This document shows, piece by piece, positions 26,476 through 40,600 of a stretch of DNA of 64,000 nt. The translations under genes were made by a program, and so were the position numbers. Source of the stretch: Piscicola geometra (taxonomy: Eukaryota > Annelida > Clitellata > Hirudinida > Piscicolidae); the NCBI GenBank assembly GCA_943735955.1, contig OX030960.1, positions 2,921,902 to 2,985,901 of the forward strand. The letters run 5' to 3'. Position 1 is the first letter of the stretch; each line of letters starts with the position of its first letter. The notes beneath the pieces are model-generated. The model had not been told where the DNA came from and did no database searches. It saw nothing but the letters and a program-made list of their open reading frames with translations.

Positions 26476-27129
26476 TGGAAGCACTGCGCGCAAAAGCTGA
26501 CATTGAGTAGTGCTGATGATGATTAATCCGAAACTTACTCTCTACCACTAGGAAGCTGCCTTCTTATCACAACAAATCTGCATAGTTGCTTGTTATTGTT
26601 TATGTTATTGTTTTGATGGGCGAGACGTCATCGAATCTGAGTTCACTTTTAAAGGGATGAAGAGGCTGGAAAGTGTGGAATGGTTATTCTGGAAAAGATT
26701 TAAGTGGGAGTAGTTTTCCTCCGCCTAGCATCTCGAAGGAAAGAAGCATTGAAGCTTTATTAGCGCAGATGAAGACTTGAAGATGCGTACATATTGAAGA
26801 GACTGCGAAAGAACCGATTAACAAAAAATAAACAAATAAATATTTTCAACCATGGAACTTAATTTAATAAAAAAATATATGTATAAATATACAGGGAATT
26901 TAAAGAAGCTAAGAACAGATCCCTCGTGCAAAGAACACAGGCCACAGTTCAACACACTGAGTCAAAAGAAAGCAATTAAATTAGAATCACCCATGCTTGC
27001 TTTTTTCAATCAAAATAAATAAATAAAAGTTTAATGTTTTTTCTCTTAATCAAGAGCTTCCCTCATGGAAGTTTATCCTAAAGCGTTTGTCGCTGATGAT
27101 AGTGATGCCGATGATTCAATACTGGTCTC

Positions 27130-27300
27130 ATAATAATGATACTGCTGATGATGATAACGTTGCTGATGATGCTGATTTTGATAAGGATGCTGCTGATTAT
27201 GATGATGATGCTGCTGATTTTGATAATGATGCTGCTGATTTTGATAATGATGCTGCTGATTATGATGATGAAGAAGATGATGATGATGATGATGCTGATG
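27130..27300. repeat. GATGCTGCTGATTTTGATAAT repeat
   Basis: Several near-identical 21-bp units of GATGCTGCTGATTTTGATAA type flanked by plain GAT triplets. The Asp/Ala-rich frame across it has no start, splice or homology support. Confidence 0.85.
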
Positions 27301-27457
27301 TTTATAGAAGCAATCAAATGATTAATGATACAATTGGAAGTATGCGGAAAGAGTGGGAGTAAGGAGTTAAGAACAGAGAAATGCAGGACAAATAAATTGA
27401 CAGTGTTACCAAAGACACATCAGAACTTAAACATCCTTTTCTACTACTCTTATCACC

Positions 27458-27767
27458 ATGCACAATGCATCATTCACAATTCAGAATGCACCATTCACAA
27501 TTCAGAATGCACCATTCACAATTCAGAATGCACCATTCACAATTCAGAATGCACCATTCACAATTCAGAATGCACCATTCACAATTCAGAATGCACCGTT
27601 CACAATTCAGAATGCACCATTCACAAGTCAGAATGCACCATTCATAATTCAGAATGCACCATTCACAACTCAGAATGCACCATTCACAATTCAGAATGCA
27701 CCATTCACAATTCAGAATGCACCATTCACAATTCAGAATGCACCATTCACAATATAGAATGCACAAT
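27458..27767. repeat. 21-bp minisatellite with internal GAATG/CATTC symmetry
   Basis: About 14 head-to-tail copies of CATTCACAATTCAGAATGCAC with few substitutions. Each copy contains GAATGCACCATTC across the unit junction, a short inverted repeat. The unit length of 21 keeps all six frames open, which explains the overlapping open frames. Confidence 0.95.
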
Positions 27768-28394
27768 GCACAAAGGATGACTGTAATGCTGTAAACTGTT
27801 GTTTTAAAACGTTTTAAAATGGAAATGGTTGGTACAAAGACGAAATGACCAATGGTTGAGATTCCTTTTGACAATAACAACAATAATAATAGAAAGAAAA
27901 AGCAAAATTTAATAACAATTATTATTATATTATATTCTTATAATATTTAGTTTACAATACAATGGGTGAATACTTGATGAGTTATTGCATTGATTGAACC
28001 ATGGCACACCAAGTCCAGCATTAAAATGAAAATAATATTTTTTTTAATAAACAAAAATAACTCGAAAAAACAAAAAATTGAGTTAAAAAAAAGAAAATAC
28101 GTTTGGAGCATTGCAGTTGTTGATGAAAAAATACAAAAATAAATGACAAATTGTGCACGAATTGAAGACAGTTGTACAGCGACTACTTTGACAAACTTGA
28201 AAATCAAGAAAACAAAAAATTAATTTAAAGTTGAAAAATGCTACAAAGCTTGATCAGTTATTTATGCCTAGAGTCTATACAGCCGCCATTTTGAAAGATG
28301 GCTTTTAGTTGCTTTAAGACGAAATAAAAATGAGCAAAAAAATGTACGTAATTCGTGAAGGAAATTCAATGAAAGACGATTTATACATTATAAG

Positions 28395-28920
<526 letters not shown>

Positions 28921-29276
28921 ACATACAAAACACAAAGAAAGAATAAGCCTAGGAAAGTGCCAGAGTGGATGCTACGGTATCACAACTAGGCTACAGAAGA
29001 GGCAGCAATTGAAGTGGTGAAGCGATGGGACAAACATAGACAATGAAACAAGAAGACAAAGAGACCAACATATACAAATCGAAAGAACAATAAAAATATT
29101 ATTATTACAAATAATACTAATAAATAGTATAAAAAATAAATAGAATAATAAATATAACAATGATAGCATCATTACTTGAATAAATTACACATTGAAAATA
29201 CTATTGCAACAATGATTAACGAATCATCATCAGTAGTACAGTAGCAGTGGTAGGACCTTGACAGGAGGTCACAGCT

Positions 29277-31285
29277 TCATTTGGCGTTTCTGCTGCGTTG
29301 GCCACTCTTGCGGCCAACGCAGCAGACGTCGAAAGCCTGACCCTCTCTGGAGTTGTCTGTAGTTGGAGTAGTTTTAATAGAAAAGAAATAATGAGGAGAA
29401 TGGTGATGATGATAGTTAGTATAAAATATAATTAAAAGAGCGGCAAAAAGCCATGTCAAATATCAAACCCGTTGCCTGCTGCTTCTTCTTGTTTGGTCTC
29501 CTGGTGACGATGGCGGCTGCAGGCACGATTGACGCTGCCGTTGCGTTGACGTCACTACTCAACGAACGGTTTGAGTCGCTGGTAGAGCGGGTGCCGACGT
29601 TGTAGCAGACGCCTCTGTAGCTGCGAGAACGAGGGTTGGACAGTCGGTCAAGTTCCCTCGTGAAGTCCAAACTGTTGTTGCTGCTCTGTTTGACCGCCTG
29701 GACGGCCATCTTGTTGTTCTTGGCGGCACTGCTGTTGCGACTGCCACTGGCGGCTTCACCACTGCTGCTCGAACTGTCCGCTTCGAGTGGCATTGCTGTT
29801 GCTTTGGTCTCCAATAAGTTACTGCAAGACGCCTTGTTGGCCTGGTCACTGCTGCCTCCACTGGTGACAGAGCCTGCCGGGTTCTCTGCTGCGACCGCTC
29901 TGAGCGCCACTGAGTTGGAGAAAGTGATTTCCATCGAGGAGATGCCCGATGTGGTCGTCGTCGTCGTCGTCGGCGTGTCCGAGGCGTCGTTCTTTTCAGC
30001 GTGTTCCGCTCTGGCCTCCTTCATCTGCTGCTGCTTCTGCGCGAACTTGCTGGGTTTGCGGTACTTCACTCGGTAACCACACGTCTCGACGTTCGTTTCG
30101 TCCTCTTCATCGGCCGCACTGTCGCCACTCGTGCAGCCACTGCCCTCACCACCCGCTGTGGTCGCCTCGCCACTCCCTCCTCCCACCCCAACCATCTCCA
30201 CTTTCGTTCCACCACCGCCACCACTACCACCACCAGCTGCTGCGACCACCATCCTTTGAGGGAAGCAGTTCTTCAGCTTGGAGAAACTCAACAGCACCCT
30301 GACCACGCCATCATGGCCTTCCTGCACGGCCACTGCCAACGGGGAGGCGCCGTCTAAAGCCCGCAGGCCTGGCTTCGCTCCGTGCTTCAACAACACCCTG
30401 GCCACCTCTTCCTGGTTCTGCCACGCTGCCAACAGCAAGGGCGTTCGCTTCTCGAAGTCGAGAGAATTGACGCCTGCCCCCCTGCACAGCAGCAGGTCAC
30501 ACAGCCTCCAACGACCCAGCCATGAACAGCAGTGTAGAACTGTTTGACCTTTGTGGTGGTGGTGGTGGTGGTTGTGGTGGTGGTTGTGGTGGTTGTTGTG
30601 GTGGTAGTGGTGGTTGTGGTGGTGGTTGTGGTGGTAGTGGTGGTTGTGGTGGTGGTTGTGGTGGTGGTAGTTGTGGTAGTGGTGATGCTTGTAGTGGTGG
30701 TAGTGGTTTTTGTTGTTGTGGTGGTTGTAAAAGGGCTGTGGTGGCGTTGAATTATTAGAAAGTTGCTAACAGGCGTATGCTAAAGTTTCATTTTGTTCAA
30801 AACGGACTTCACGTGAAAAATAACAATAGCAATGATAATGGTAATTATAATAGTAGTAATCATAATAGCAATAATACTCATATTAATCATAATTAGCAAA
30901 TTTAATAATGATTAACAGTGCGGTCTAGACATGCAAACTGCATAGTAAAAGTCTGCAAAGAAGGAGTGAGAGAACGAAAGTGATGAAAGCAAGCGACCTT
31001 CGTCGTCTGCAGAGTCCAAGTCGATGCAGGGCTCGTTGTCCAGAATGAGGTTGATCATGCGCATAGCGTCACTGTCGTTGCCTTGGTGACGTCATATTTA
31101 TATATAGAATTTATTTAATTACTATCGTTATTAATTTTATTATTATTACTGTTTTTAGAATTATTTTATTTCAAATAAAGAATCCCACAGTGCTGTTCAC
31201 TGTTGTAGAAACACCATTAGGCTCAAAAATATTCACACAAAACAGCGAAAATGTTATACAATCACATACACACACACACAAACAA

Positions 31286-31345
<60 letters not shown>

Positions 31346-31382
31346 ACAAACACACACACAAACACACACACAAACACACACA

Positions 31383-31426
<44 letters not shown>

Positions 31427-31427
31427 A

Positions 31428-31459
<32 letters not shown>

Positions 31460-34400
31460 CGTTCTCGAGCACGAGCCAGTGCACGACATTCCGGTTGAAG
31501 ACATCCTTCTTGCTCGCTTCCGCCCTGCCGACCACCACCAACAATTCGAAGACGCTCAGTCGATTCAGCGCCGCAGAAACCATCAGTGGCGTGCGTAAGT
31601 CGTGGCTCTTGCAGTCCACCACGCACATCCCTATTTCGATCAAGATGGCGGCCGACTCCACGTGACCTTCCTGCGTCGCCAGGAAGAGTGGAGTTCGGCC
31701 TTCGTTGTCGCTTTCGTTGACGTGTGTGCCCGCCTCCACTAGGAGTTGAACTACCTGTGTGGTGGTGGTTGTTGTTGTGGTTGTGGTGGTGGTTGTTGTG
31801 GTTGTTGTTGTGGTGGTGGTTGTGGTGGTTGTTGTTGTGGTGGTGGTTGTTGTGGTGGTTGTTGTGGTGGTGGTTGTTGTGGTGGTGGTTGTTGTGGTGG
31901 TGGTTGTTGTGGTGGTTGTGGTGGTTTTTGTTGTTGTGGTTGTTGTGGTGGTTGTTGTGGTTGTTGTGGTGGTTGTTGTGGTGGTTGTTGTGGTGGTGGT
32001 TGTGGTGGTGGTTGTTGTTGTGGTGGTTGTTGTGGTGGTGGTTGTTGTGGTAGTGGTTGTTGTGGTTATTGTTGTTGTGGTTGTTGTGGTGGTTGTTGTG
32101 GTGGTTGTTGTGGTGGTGGTTGTTGTGGTGGTTGTTGTGGTGGCTGTTGTGGTGGTTGTTGTGGTGGTTGTTGTGGTGGTTGTTGTGGTGGTTGTTGTGG
32201 TGGTTGTTGTGGTGGTTGTTGTGGTGGTAGTGAACTTGGTGTTTATTAGATCCATAATATAACATACATGAAATAACATTATATAATATAATGAGAATAA
32301 ATAAAATAAAACAAACTTTAAAAAGAATTATTCTTACCGTAAATACTATTTAACACAAACAATACAAATGAAGCAACAGCACAACAAAAAAAAAGCAAAA
32401 CAAAAAAAGAAAGCAAAAAAAATCGAACATCATTGTGTCCTTCGTAGGCAGCTATGTGGAGGGCGGTCCATCCATAATTGTCCCTGTGCATCTCGTCAAG
32501 ACCCCGGTCCAGCAACAACCTCACCACCTCGACACACCCCTGCTGCGACGCGTTGCCTAGTGATGATGATGATGGTGGTGGTGTGGTGATGGTGGTAGTG
32601 ATGGTGGTGAAGATGGTGGTGGTGGTGTGGTGATAGTGGTGGTGATGATGGTGGTGGTAGTGTATAAAGGTAACAATGGAGATGAAAACATTGTAAATGA
32701 TTGATGAGTTCCAAAGCAACTTTCTTTAATTTAAATGTATTCTTTTAGAGGGAAACTTGTAAATATTTGATATTTGAAAAGAAACCCAAAAGAGTTCTTC
32801 CTGCCGGGTCAATAGCATCGACACAAGCGCCCCAGAAGAGGAGGGTCTGTGGAGTGGAGTGGTTGGTGGGATGGCTGTTGAGTGAGGTGGGATGATTGTG
32901 GAACATTGGAGTGGGATGGTTGTTGAGTGAAGTGGTTGTTGTGGAGTGGGATGGTTGTTGAGTGAAATTGAAAAATTAGATGGTCGTGGAGTGGAGTGGG
33001 ATAGTTGGATGGTGGAATGAGATGGAGTAGGGTAGAGAGTTGTGGATTAGTGTGCTGCATCGATGGAATACAATAATAATAATAATAATAAAACAATTAA
33101 TATAAGTAATGATTCATTACAATCAATTCATCAACCTTGACGACGTCTGCTTGTCCCATCATGACGGCCCAGTCAATGGCAGTGCGGCCTTCAACATCTT
33201 CCCAGTCGACATCGGCATCGTTCTCCAGCAACAACTCACACAAGTCCGACCTGCCCTCGCACGCGGCCACCGTCAATGCAGTGATGCCGTCGACATCGGA
33301 GGCCGTCACAGACGCTCCCGCCTCCAGAAGCGCCTCGACCACCTTCGAGCGGTTGTCCGCCGACTGACCCAGGCCTGAGCAAGCGACGAAGATGGCCGTT
33401 CTGCCGTCAGGGTCGGTGAGGTTTGGGTCTGCCTTGTAGGCCAACAAGAGTTGCACAACGCTATAGTGGCCTAGGTAGCAGGCGGACATGAGTGGAGAAC
33501 GTCCATCGTCGTCTTGACTGTCGATTTGCGCACCAGCCTCGGCCAGACACGCGACCACCTTCTCGTGACCACACCAGCAAGCAGCTCCCAGTGCAGACCG
33601 GCCTCCAACGTCTGTGACGTCAGCATCAGCGCCCGCCTGCAGCAGCAACTTCACCACCTCCACGTGACCGCCCCATGAGGCAGACTTCAGGGCAGACCAC
33701 CCCTCAAAGTCGCAGCAGTCCAACTGAGCGCCTGCAGCCACCAAGGCCTGCACGATGTCGTTGTGGCCCTGGCGAGAGGCCAGCATCAGGGGCGTTTGTC
33801 CCGTCTTTGGGTCGACTTTCTCCAGGAAGGCACTTCCAGAGGCTTCGAGCAGCAACTGCACCAGTTGGAAGTTGCCTTGGAAGGCTGCAGAGGCGAGAGT
33901 GTTAGAGGCGTCGAGGAGGCGTTTTGAAGACGGAGTGAAAAGGGCGATGTCGTCGTCTTCATTGTCGTCGTCTGAGAAGAAGTCGTGGAGAGCTGACGTG
34001 TGTTGGAGTGCTCCCTCGGAGAAGCTGCATGTCATCAAGTCGAGGTTGCCTGCGGCAGTGCCACTCAAGCCGGCTATTTTGAGGACGTCCATGACGTTCT
34101 GGTCATTGTGGTATAGGAAGGTTGGCAAGGTGGAATGGGAGGGTTTTGAAGTTGTCGTGGTGGTGGAATGGTGGGAATGGGGAGTGTTGGAAGGGTGCTG
34201 AGTGAGGTAGAGAAGAAAGAGAGCCAGTGAGGCAGGTTCTAGTCGGAGGTCAGAGCGAAGGAGGTGCCATGCGATGGTGTACTCGTGGTTGGTGGTGGTG
34301 CCTTGGTCAGCTGCATCATCATCATCAAGGAGACCTGCATAGGTGGGGTTGTTGGCCAGACTGAGTGCCAGAGTGAAGTGGCCGTCTGACAACTTGCAGA

Positions 34401-35685
34401 GAAAGCGTTGAGTGCAGTACTTGACGTCGAGAGACCACTCCACGAAGCTGTGGTGGAACACTTGCAGGGTGTAATGGCTGCTGTTGCAAGAAGGAGAAGA
34501 GGTGATGGAAGGACATTCGAGCAGGATGATGTGTTTGACCAGTTCAAGTCTTTCGATGAAGTCCCCCCTCTGGAGACTGTCGTTCGCCCGCCACTGCAGT
34601 CCCTCGTAGAGCTCCTCTTCACTGACAGACCCCCCTCTCGCGTACAACAAAGACAACATTGGTCGGATCAACTCAAACCTCGTTCGCGAAAATAATTTTT
34701 GGCACAGCCACAAGTAGAAGCCGTTGAGAGTTGAAGGAATGTCTCTAGTCTCCTGCAAAGGCACGAAGCCCCTTGAGACCACGTCAAGCGACTTTTCCAA
34801 GTACAAGAAGCAGCCGTCGCTCTTGATGTGCAGTTGGTTAAGCATCTCTGCTGTCCTCCTGTCCAGCTGCTGCTTCAGATGCTCGTTGGCGTTCAGCTTG
34901 CACAAGATGTACTGCTGCACGTCCCGGATCACGTGTGATTTGCGTAAGTCATCCAGCCTTAGGATGGAATTATTTTTTATAATTAATTTTTTCTAAAGAA
35001 TGCCCAAAGATATTTTGCAAATTTATAAATATTAACTTTTACAGAACGCTTACCTTATTTTTCGAAAGCCATCGAAATACTTTCCTTGCTTCCTGGTTGA
35101 AATGATGAGTTTGAGCCATGCAGGAAACGTCTTGTAGTGCTTAAGGAGCAGTTCTGAGAGGCTCTGACTCGCCTCGAGCGATGCCTTGTCTGCAGACTTG
35201 ATGTCGTCCAAGCCATCTACCAGGAGGAACAAGAATGTGTCAGGCGAGAAGAGAGAAAGAGGCTTTATAATGGTCTCTTCGAAAATTAAGTCAGGACTGG
35301 CTTGTATGTCTTGAGTGTCAGGCAGGGTGGACTTGAAGTTAGGAAGATGGGAAGAGGCGCAGATTTGTGTGTGAATGTCCCTGATGAAGTCCACTAAGAT
35401 AGAAAAACTATTACGGTTCCGTGAAGGATTTATGCAAAAGTATGCAAGTAACTTTTTGGATAGATTGCATTGTTTGGAAGAGTTGGAGGTTGGCTTGACT
35501 AGTTCACAGCAAACTGCTGTTTTGCCTGCCCCTGGAAAACCAATCAACGAAATTCCTGTGTTGCCCTTTTCGCTCTCAAAGCACTTCCAGATCTTGTTGA
35601 AAACCCACTCTCGACAGTAGAATTTCTTGCCTAACAACCGGTCGAAAGACATCGTGGAAGAGTTACATGGTGCTTCTGGACTCAA
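29277..35685 (-). CDS. ANKRD50: ANKRD50-like P-loop NTPase with ankyrin repeats
   Basis: ANKRD50 assists endosome-to-plasma-membrane recycling with retromer/SNX27 in vertebrates. Exons in gene order: 35054-35685, 33136-34957, 32786-32846, 32429-32556, 31460-31754, 30998-31081, 29469-30548, 29277-29356. Every phase agrees and the total is 1393 residues. The N-terminus has [15 protein letters not shown], Walker A GFPGAGKT (residues 49-56) and a Walker [11 protein letters not shown]. Next come [51 protein letters not shown] and the [20 protein letters not shown] block, all matching ANKRD50 in order. Ankyrin repeats then run through six exons ([20 protein letters not shown] and similar). The tail is Gly/Ser/Thr-rich and ends [15 protein letters not shown]. 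Two introns begin or end inside GT or GTT microsatellites. The start is the upstream of two in-frame ATGs; 35652 is the alternative. Confidence 0.95.
29290..29325. repeat. Perfect 14-bp inverted repeat in the last ANKRD50 exon
   Basis: CTGCTGCGTTGGCC at 29290-29303 and its exact complement at 29312-29325 flank an 8-nt loop. The stem lies inside the final coding exon, just before the stop, so it would form a strong hairpin in the mRNA. Confidence 0.9.
30552..30735. repeat. GGTGGTTGT-type triplet repeat
   Basis: GGT/TGT/AGT triplets in the ANKRD50 intron immediately upstream (gene sense) of the acceptor at 30549. On the transcribed strand it is an ACCACAACC tract. Confidence 0.92.
31261..31459. 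repeat. (CA)n microsatellite forming the ANKRD50 donor
   Basis: CA repeats with regular AAA interruptions. In gene sense this is GTGTGTG, beginning exactly at the 5' splice site after the exon ending at 31460. Confidence 0.95.
31758..32235. repeat. GGTTGTTGTGGT compound triplet array
   Basis: About 480 bp of GGT/TGT/TGG triplets. It is the complete intron flank before the ANKRD50 exon 31460-31754, whose acceptor ACCACACAG is at the array edge. The poly-Asn, His, Thr, Val and Gly-Cys frames are artefacts. Confidence 0.95.
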
Positions 35686-35862
35686 GATTATTCTAAACTA
35701 GTCAATAAATTATTTTTTAGTTTTTAACTTTTTTATTAAAAATTTTTTGATCGCGAAACAGCAAACAAATGTATTAATACGATGCGATAAATACCTTTAA
35801 AAATTAAAATTTATTTCATTTAAAAGTGCACTTAAGGATATTGGTTTAGAATCACTGAAAGT

Positions 35863-37333
35863 TTAAAATTTATTAAGTTTCAAAACAAATTCTTTAAAGT
35901 AGTTGAGAGAATCTAAATCATTTTCTTCTGTTGCACTTTTTAGACAATTATTTTTACAAGTGAAAACTGCAACTGCCTTGAATAATTTCATCAATTCCAC
36001 ACAACCAACTACGCCTAGCAGACGAGGCAGAATCTGTTGATGTTGCAATTGTTTCAATAATTTTAGAATGACATTACAACTTAAAATTTAATTTCAAATA
36101 TTTTTTTCAAATACATTTTTACTCACCAAAAATTCAAAGACTCTTTCAGTACCACAGATTTCACAATTTGGTATTTTTGAATCAACTTTAGTAGTATCTT
36201 CAATGCTTTTCTGGATATTTTCAGCCTTCACCACCAACTCTCCTTCTTCATTCAAAACCAGAGTGCCACCTCTGGCATATTTTATCGACTAAGAATATGT
36301 TAATGAAAAGTTCAAAAATTGTAGACTGGTTCAATTTTTAGCAGAATAATTTATTTTAAAATGTATTCACATCACTTACTGGGTATAGCTTGAAATGATG
36401 AGGGATATCAGGAGCATTAGTCAAAACGTTATACTTGATTCGTTGTGTAACTTCTATGGCACTGATCAAATCAACCTTATCAAGCACTCCATTCTGGTAA
36501 TTTGCAGTTGATTTCTCATCAATAATGACTTCTTCATTCTCGCCTTTTTCTCCTCCATTAGTGATTGCTTTGGCTTCTTTCACAACACTGATATGGTCAT
36601 CGTCATCATCATTGCTATTACTTTCATCATCATCATCATCATCATCCTCTTCCTTCTCTGCTTTCATTTCAAACCCATATTCAGGGAGTACAAGTTTGCT
36701 TATAGCTACAATTTCTGAAACTAAAAAGTATAATTATCAATTAAATGTATGTTAATACACTAATTATTAATTTAATAAATATAAATTAATTAAAAAACCT
36801 TTTTGAGTGTTTCCAGTCTGGCAAACGGTTTTATGACCAGCTCTCCAATGATCAACCTGGTGTTCCTTGCAGCAGTAGTGGCTGTTGTGGCATTTGGAGC
36901 ACATCTTGTCACCCAGGCAGCCACAAACAACACACAGTTTGTTGAAGTCGCCAGCAGAAGGGTGTTTGTGGCTATCATCGTATTGATCATAATCAGGAGG
37001 TTCGGACGAGTAAAAAGAATTCTTTCTGGGAAGCGATGATCTCAAAACGATGATAGAATTGGAACTATTGTGACAAGACAGTTTTTGACAAACAAAAACA
37101 AAAATGGTTCGATGAAAAGCTGACGGGTCATTGTCAATGGGAGAATATAATTGCAGGAGAAACTTGCACACCTCCTTACAATTGCCACACTTCAGGTCTT
37201 CAGACTTTGGCAAAGTTTTCAAAGACAACCACGCAGGCTTGCCACCAATTTTCGAAGGAAACAAATGGCTTTGAAGGCGCCATGACTCGGCTTCAAATGC
37301 AAAGCCCTGGTCGACAAATTTGCACACTGACAT
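35863..37333 (-). CDS. PDCD2: PDCD2, MYND zinc-finger ribosomal protein chaperone
   Basis: PDCD2 escorts ribosomal protein uS5 (RPS2) during 40S assembly. Exons in gene order: 36799-37333, 36380-36714, 36127-36288, 35863-36033. Phases agree and give 400 residues (human 344). The first exon carries the TYPP-like N-terminal fold (FPSKIGGKPAWLSLKTLP, CGNCKEVCKFLLQLYSPID, FHRTIFVFVC) and a MYND finger at about residues 133-172 (CVVCGCLGD, CSKCHNSHYCCKEHQVDHW). Exon 2 adds an acidic Asp/Glu insert and the start of the PDCD2_C domain. Exons 3-4 give SIKYARGG, IPNCEICGTERVFEF, ILPRLLG and AVAVFTCKNNC. The extra length over human comes mostly from the acidic exon 2, which contains a coding GAT triplet run. 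Confidence 0.95.
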
Positions 37334-37629
37334 CTTATATCGTTCTTCTTGAAGGTATTTAAAAGTGCATTAGAGTAGTGACAAATGTAAAGTGAATACT
37401 TGATAAATTTGAACAATTATCTTTCTAATTATAGGTTTTTATATACATTTTTATAAATAATTGATTTTTCAAAAACATGATAAAACAAAAGAAAATAATA
37501 TTTTCACGAAATAAATTTAATTATTTTCTGTTTTAATTTCAATAATTATAATTTTAATACTTGTAAGAAAAATTATATACCATTCCTAAAAATGTTTTAA
37601 AAAATGATTTAAAAGACTTAACCGTTGTG
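37334..37629. promoter_or_regulatory. Bidirectional promoter between PDCD2 and the ePHD gene
   Basis: Only 296 bp of AT-rich DNA separate the two start codons, which point away from each other. The call rests on position; no named motif is claimed. Confidence 0.5.
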
Positions 37630-40600
37630 ATGGCGAGCAAGGGCCTTAAATGTGGTTTCTGCAAACGTGGAATTGAGGTGGAAAATGTTTGCGGTAGGCT
37701 ATGGCATGATCCAGTCCAAAAATGCACTGCACACCAAAAATGCATGGTAAATAAGTAAGCATTGTGAAATGAAAATGATATTTTCTATAGTATATCATCT
37801 TTACAATTTTTCTCAACTTTTTTACCACCTTATAGCAATATTCAGCTCTTTTAGTTCAATATGAAGTGAGAAAGTTTGGCGGATTCAAGATAAATAATGT
37901 GCTCAAAGAACAAACCAGAAGCAAATATCTAGTTAGTCATCATTAATTTATCTCCAACATCAGATATTGCAAAAATAATTTTCTAATCATAAACCTTTTT
38001 AAACAGAAATGTTTCATCTGCCAACAAAAAGCCACCAAAAATGCATCTTGTTCAGGCGCATCGTGTGGTTGTGCCGTCAGGGAGTGTCCCAAAACATTCC
38101 ACTTCTATTGCGCCAACATTCACTCTAAAGTTATCACCAGGAGAATTCTGCACAAACCCCATCCTCAAGAAGAGAAGGTCCTCTACAGGTTACCCTCTTG
38201 CATTATAATCTTGCTCTTATACCATCATATGATGATGGTCATGGTCATGATAATAATGAAGGTGGTGATGATGATCTTTAATGAATCTCTTTAGAGTCTT
38301 TTGCGGCCCAAACCACGAAAGTCTCTTCCTCAAAGACTACACAAGTAAGTCACATTTGATTTATGCCTCAACACCCCCTTCACCATCCACCTCCTCCCAC
38401 TCCACACCACTATCATCCACCCCCTACCACCACCACACACTCTACACCATCCTTAAATTCATCACCACCACCATCATCATCACTTCCACATCACCATACA
38501 GATGTTGAAATGACTGAAGCCACTGATGATGAAGCCTACAGATACGAAGCATCATCATCATCATCATCGTCATCATCATCATCATCATCATCATTAACCA
38601 CTTCAGTAGAACCAGATAAGTTAGGAGACTCTTATGATGACAAAGACCACAAAAGGGTCGAGACAGTTCTCAACAGTAGAGCCATATCGTCTGGTGACAC
38701 TGATGATAGTAGTAGTAGTGGCAGTAGCTACAGTGGAGGTCTTTTAAACTCTATCCCTTTATTTTTAAATTGACTGAAAGTTTTTTAACAATTATTTTAT
38801 TATAATTAAATGACTTTATTGTTATTTAATAATAATTAAATGACTTTATTGTTATTTTAATAATAATTATATTATTAGTAGTAGTAGTATTAGTATATCA
38901 TCATCATCATCATCATAAACTACAACTACATTCAAATAACAGTTCCAAAGAGACAGAGGCTGAGCTCTCTCAAGCGAATTTACTCTTCCTCTTCCTCTTC
39001 CTCCTCCTCTTTCACCATTGAAACTTCGGTCAAAAAGAACAAACCCTCTAGTTACCTTGAAAATGGTTTGCTTCTATTTTATAGGAAACTATAATGCTGA
39101 TGATGATAATGATAATGCTAATGATGATAATGATGATGATGGCGATGAGGATGATGATCACATTGACAGACCACCTGTTATGCTTTGGTGAGGATCTGCT
39201 GAGAAGGAAGCCTTCGCAGTTCAAGCAGCTCGTCATCGAGGTTGCTGTCACCATCTGACTATAATGACATGATCACTATAATGACTATCCCACACCACCT
39301 CACTATAATGACATGATCACAATAATGACTATCCCACACCACCTCACTATAATGACATGATCACAATAATGACTATCCCACACCACCTCACTATAATGAC
39401 ATGATCACAATAATGACTATCCCACACCACCTCACTATAATGACATCATCACAATAATGACTATCCCACACCACCTCACTATAATGACATGATCACAATA
39501 ATGACTATCCCACACCACCTCACTATAATGACATGATCACTATAATGACTATCCCACACCACCTCACTATAATGACATGATCACAATAATGACTATCCCA
39601 CACCACCTCACTATAATGACATGATCACTATAATGACTATCCCACACCACCTCACTATAATGACATGATCACAATAATGACTATCCCACACCACCTCACT
39701 ATAATGACATGATCACAATAATGACTATCCCACACCACCTCACTATAATGACATCATCACAATAATGACTATCCCACACCACCTCACTATAATGACATGA
39801 TCACAATAATGACTATCCCACACCACCTCACTATAATGACATGATCACTATAATGACTATCCCACACCACCTCACTATAATGACATGATCACAATAATGA
39901 CTATCCCACACCATCTCACTATAATGACATGATAACAATAATGACTATCCCACACCACCTCACTATAATGACATGATAACAATAATGACTATCCCACACC
40001 ACCTCACTATAATGACATGATAACAATAATGACTATCCCACACCACCTCACTATAATGACATCATCACAATAATGACTATCCCACACCACCTCACTATAA
40101 TGACATGATCACAATAATGACTATCCCACACCACCTCACTATAATGACATGATCACAATAATGACTATCCCACACCACCTCACTATAATGACATGATCAC
40201 TATAATGACTATCCCACACCACCTCACTATAATGACATCATCACAATAATGACTATCCCACACCACCTCACTATAATGACATCATCACAATAATGACTAT
40301 CCCACACCACCTCACTATAATGACATGATCACAATAATGACTATCCCACACCACCTCACTATAATGACATGATCACTATAATGACTATCCCACACCACCT
40401 CACTATAATGACATCATCACAATAATGACTATCCCACACCACCTCACTATAATGACATGATCACAATAATGACTATCCCACACCACCTCACTATAATGAC
40501 ATGATCACAATAATGACTATCCCACACCATCTCACTATAATGACATGATCACAATAATGACTATCCCACACCACCTCACTATAATGACATCATCACAATA

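Noticed and set aside
31254..32279. Poly-Thr, poly-His/Asn and Gly/Cys open frames of 160-360 codons
   Set aside because: They read through the GGT/TGT triplet array and CA microsatellite flanking a genuine ANKRD50 exon; only 31460-31754 is coding.
39055..39169. An Asp/Asn-rich exon following ePHD exon 6 (acceptor at 39084)
   Set aside because: It stays in frame but reaches a stop at TGG-TGA; skipping to the acceptor at 39169 restores a frame through CFGEDLLRRKPSQF that joins exon 8 in phase.
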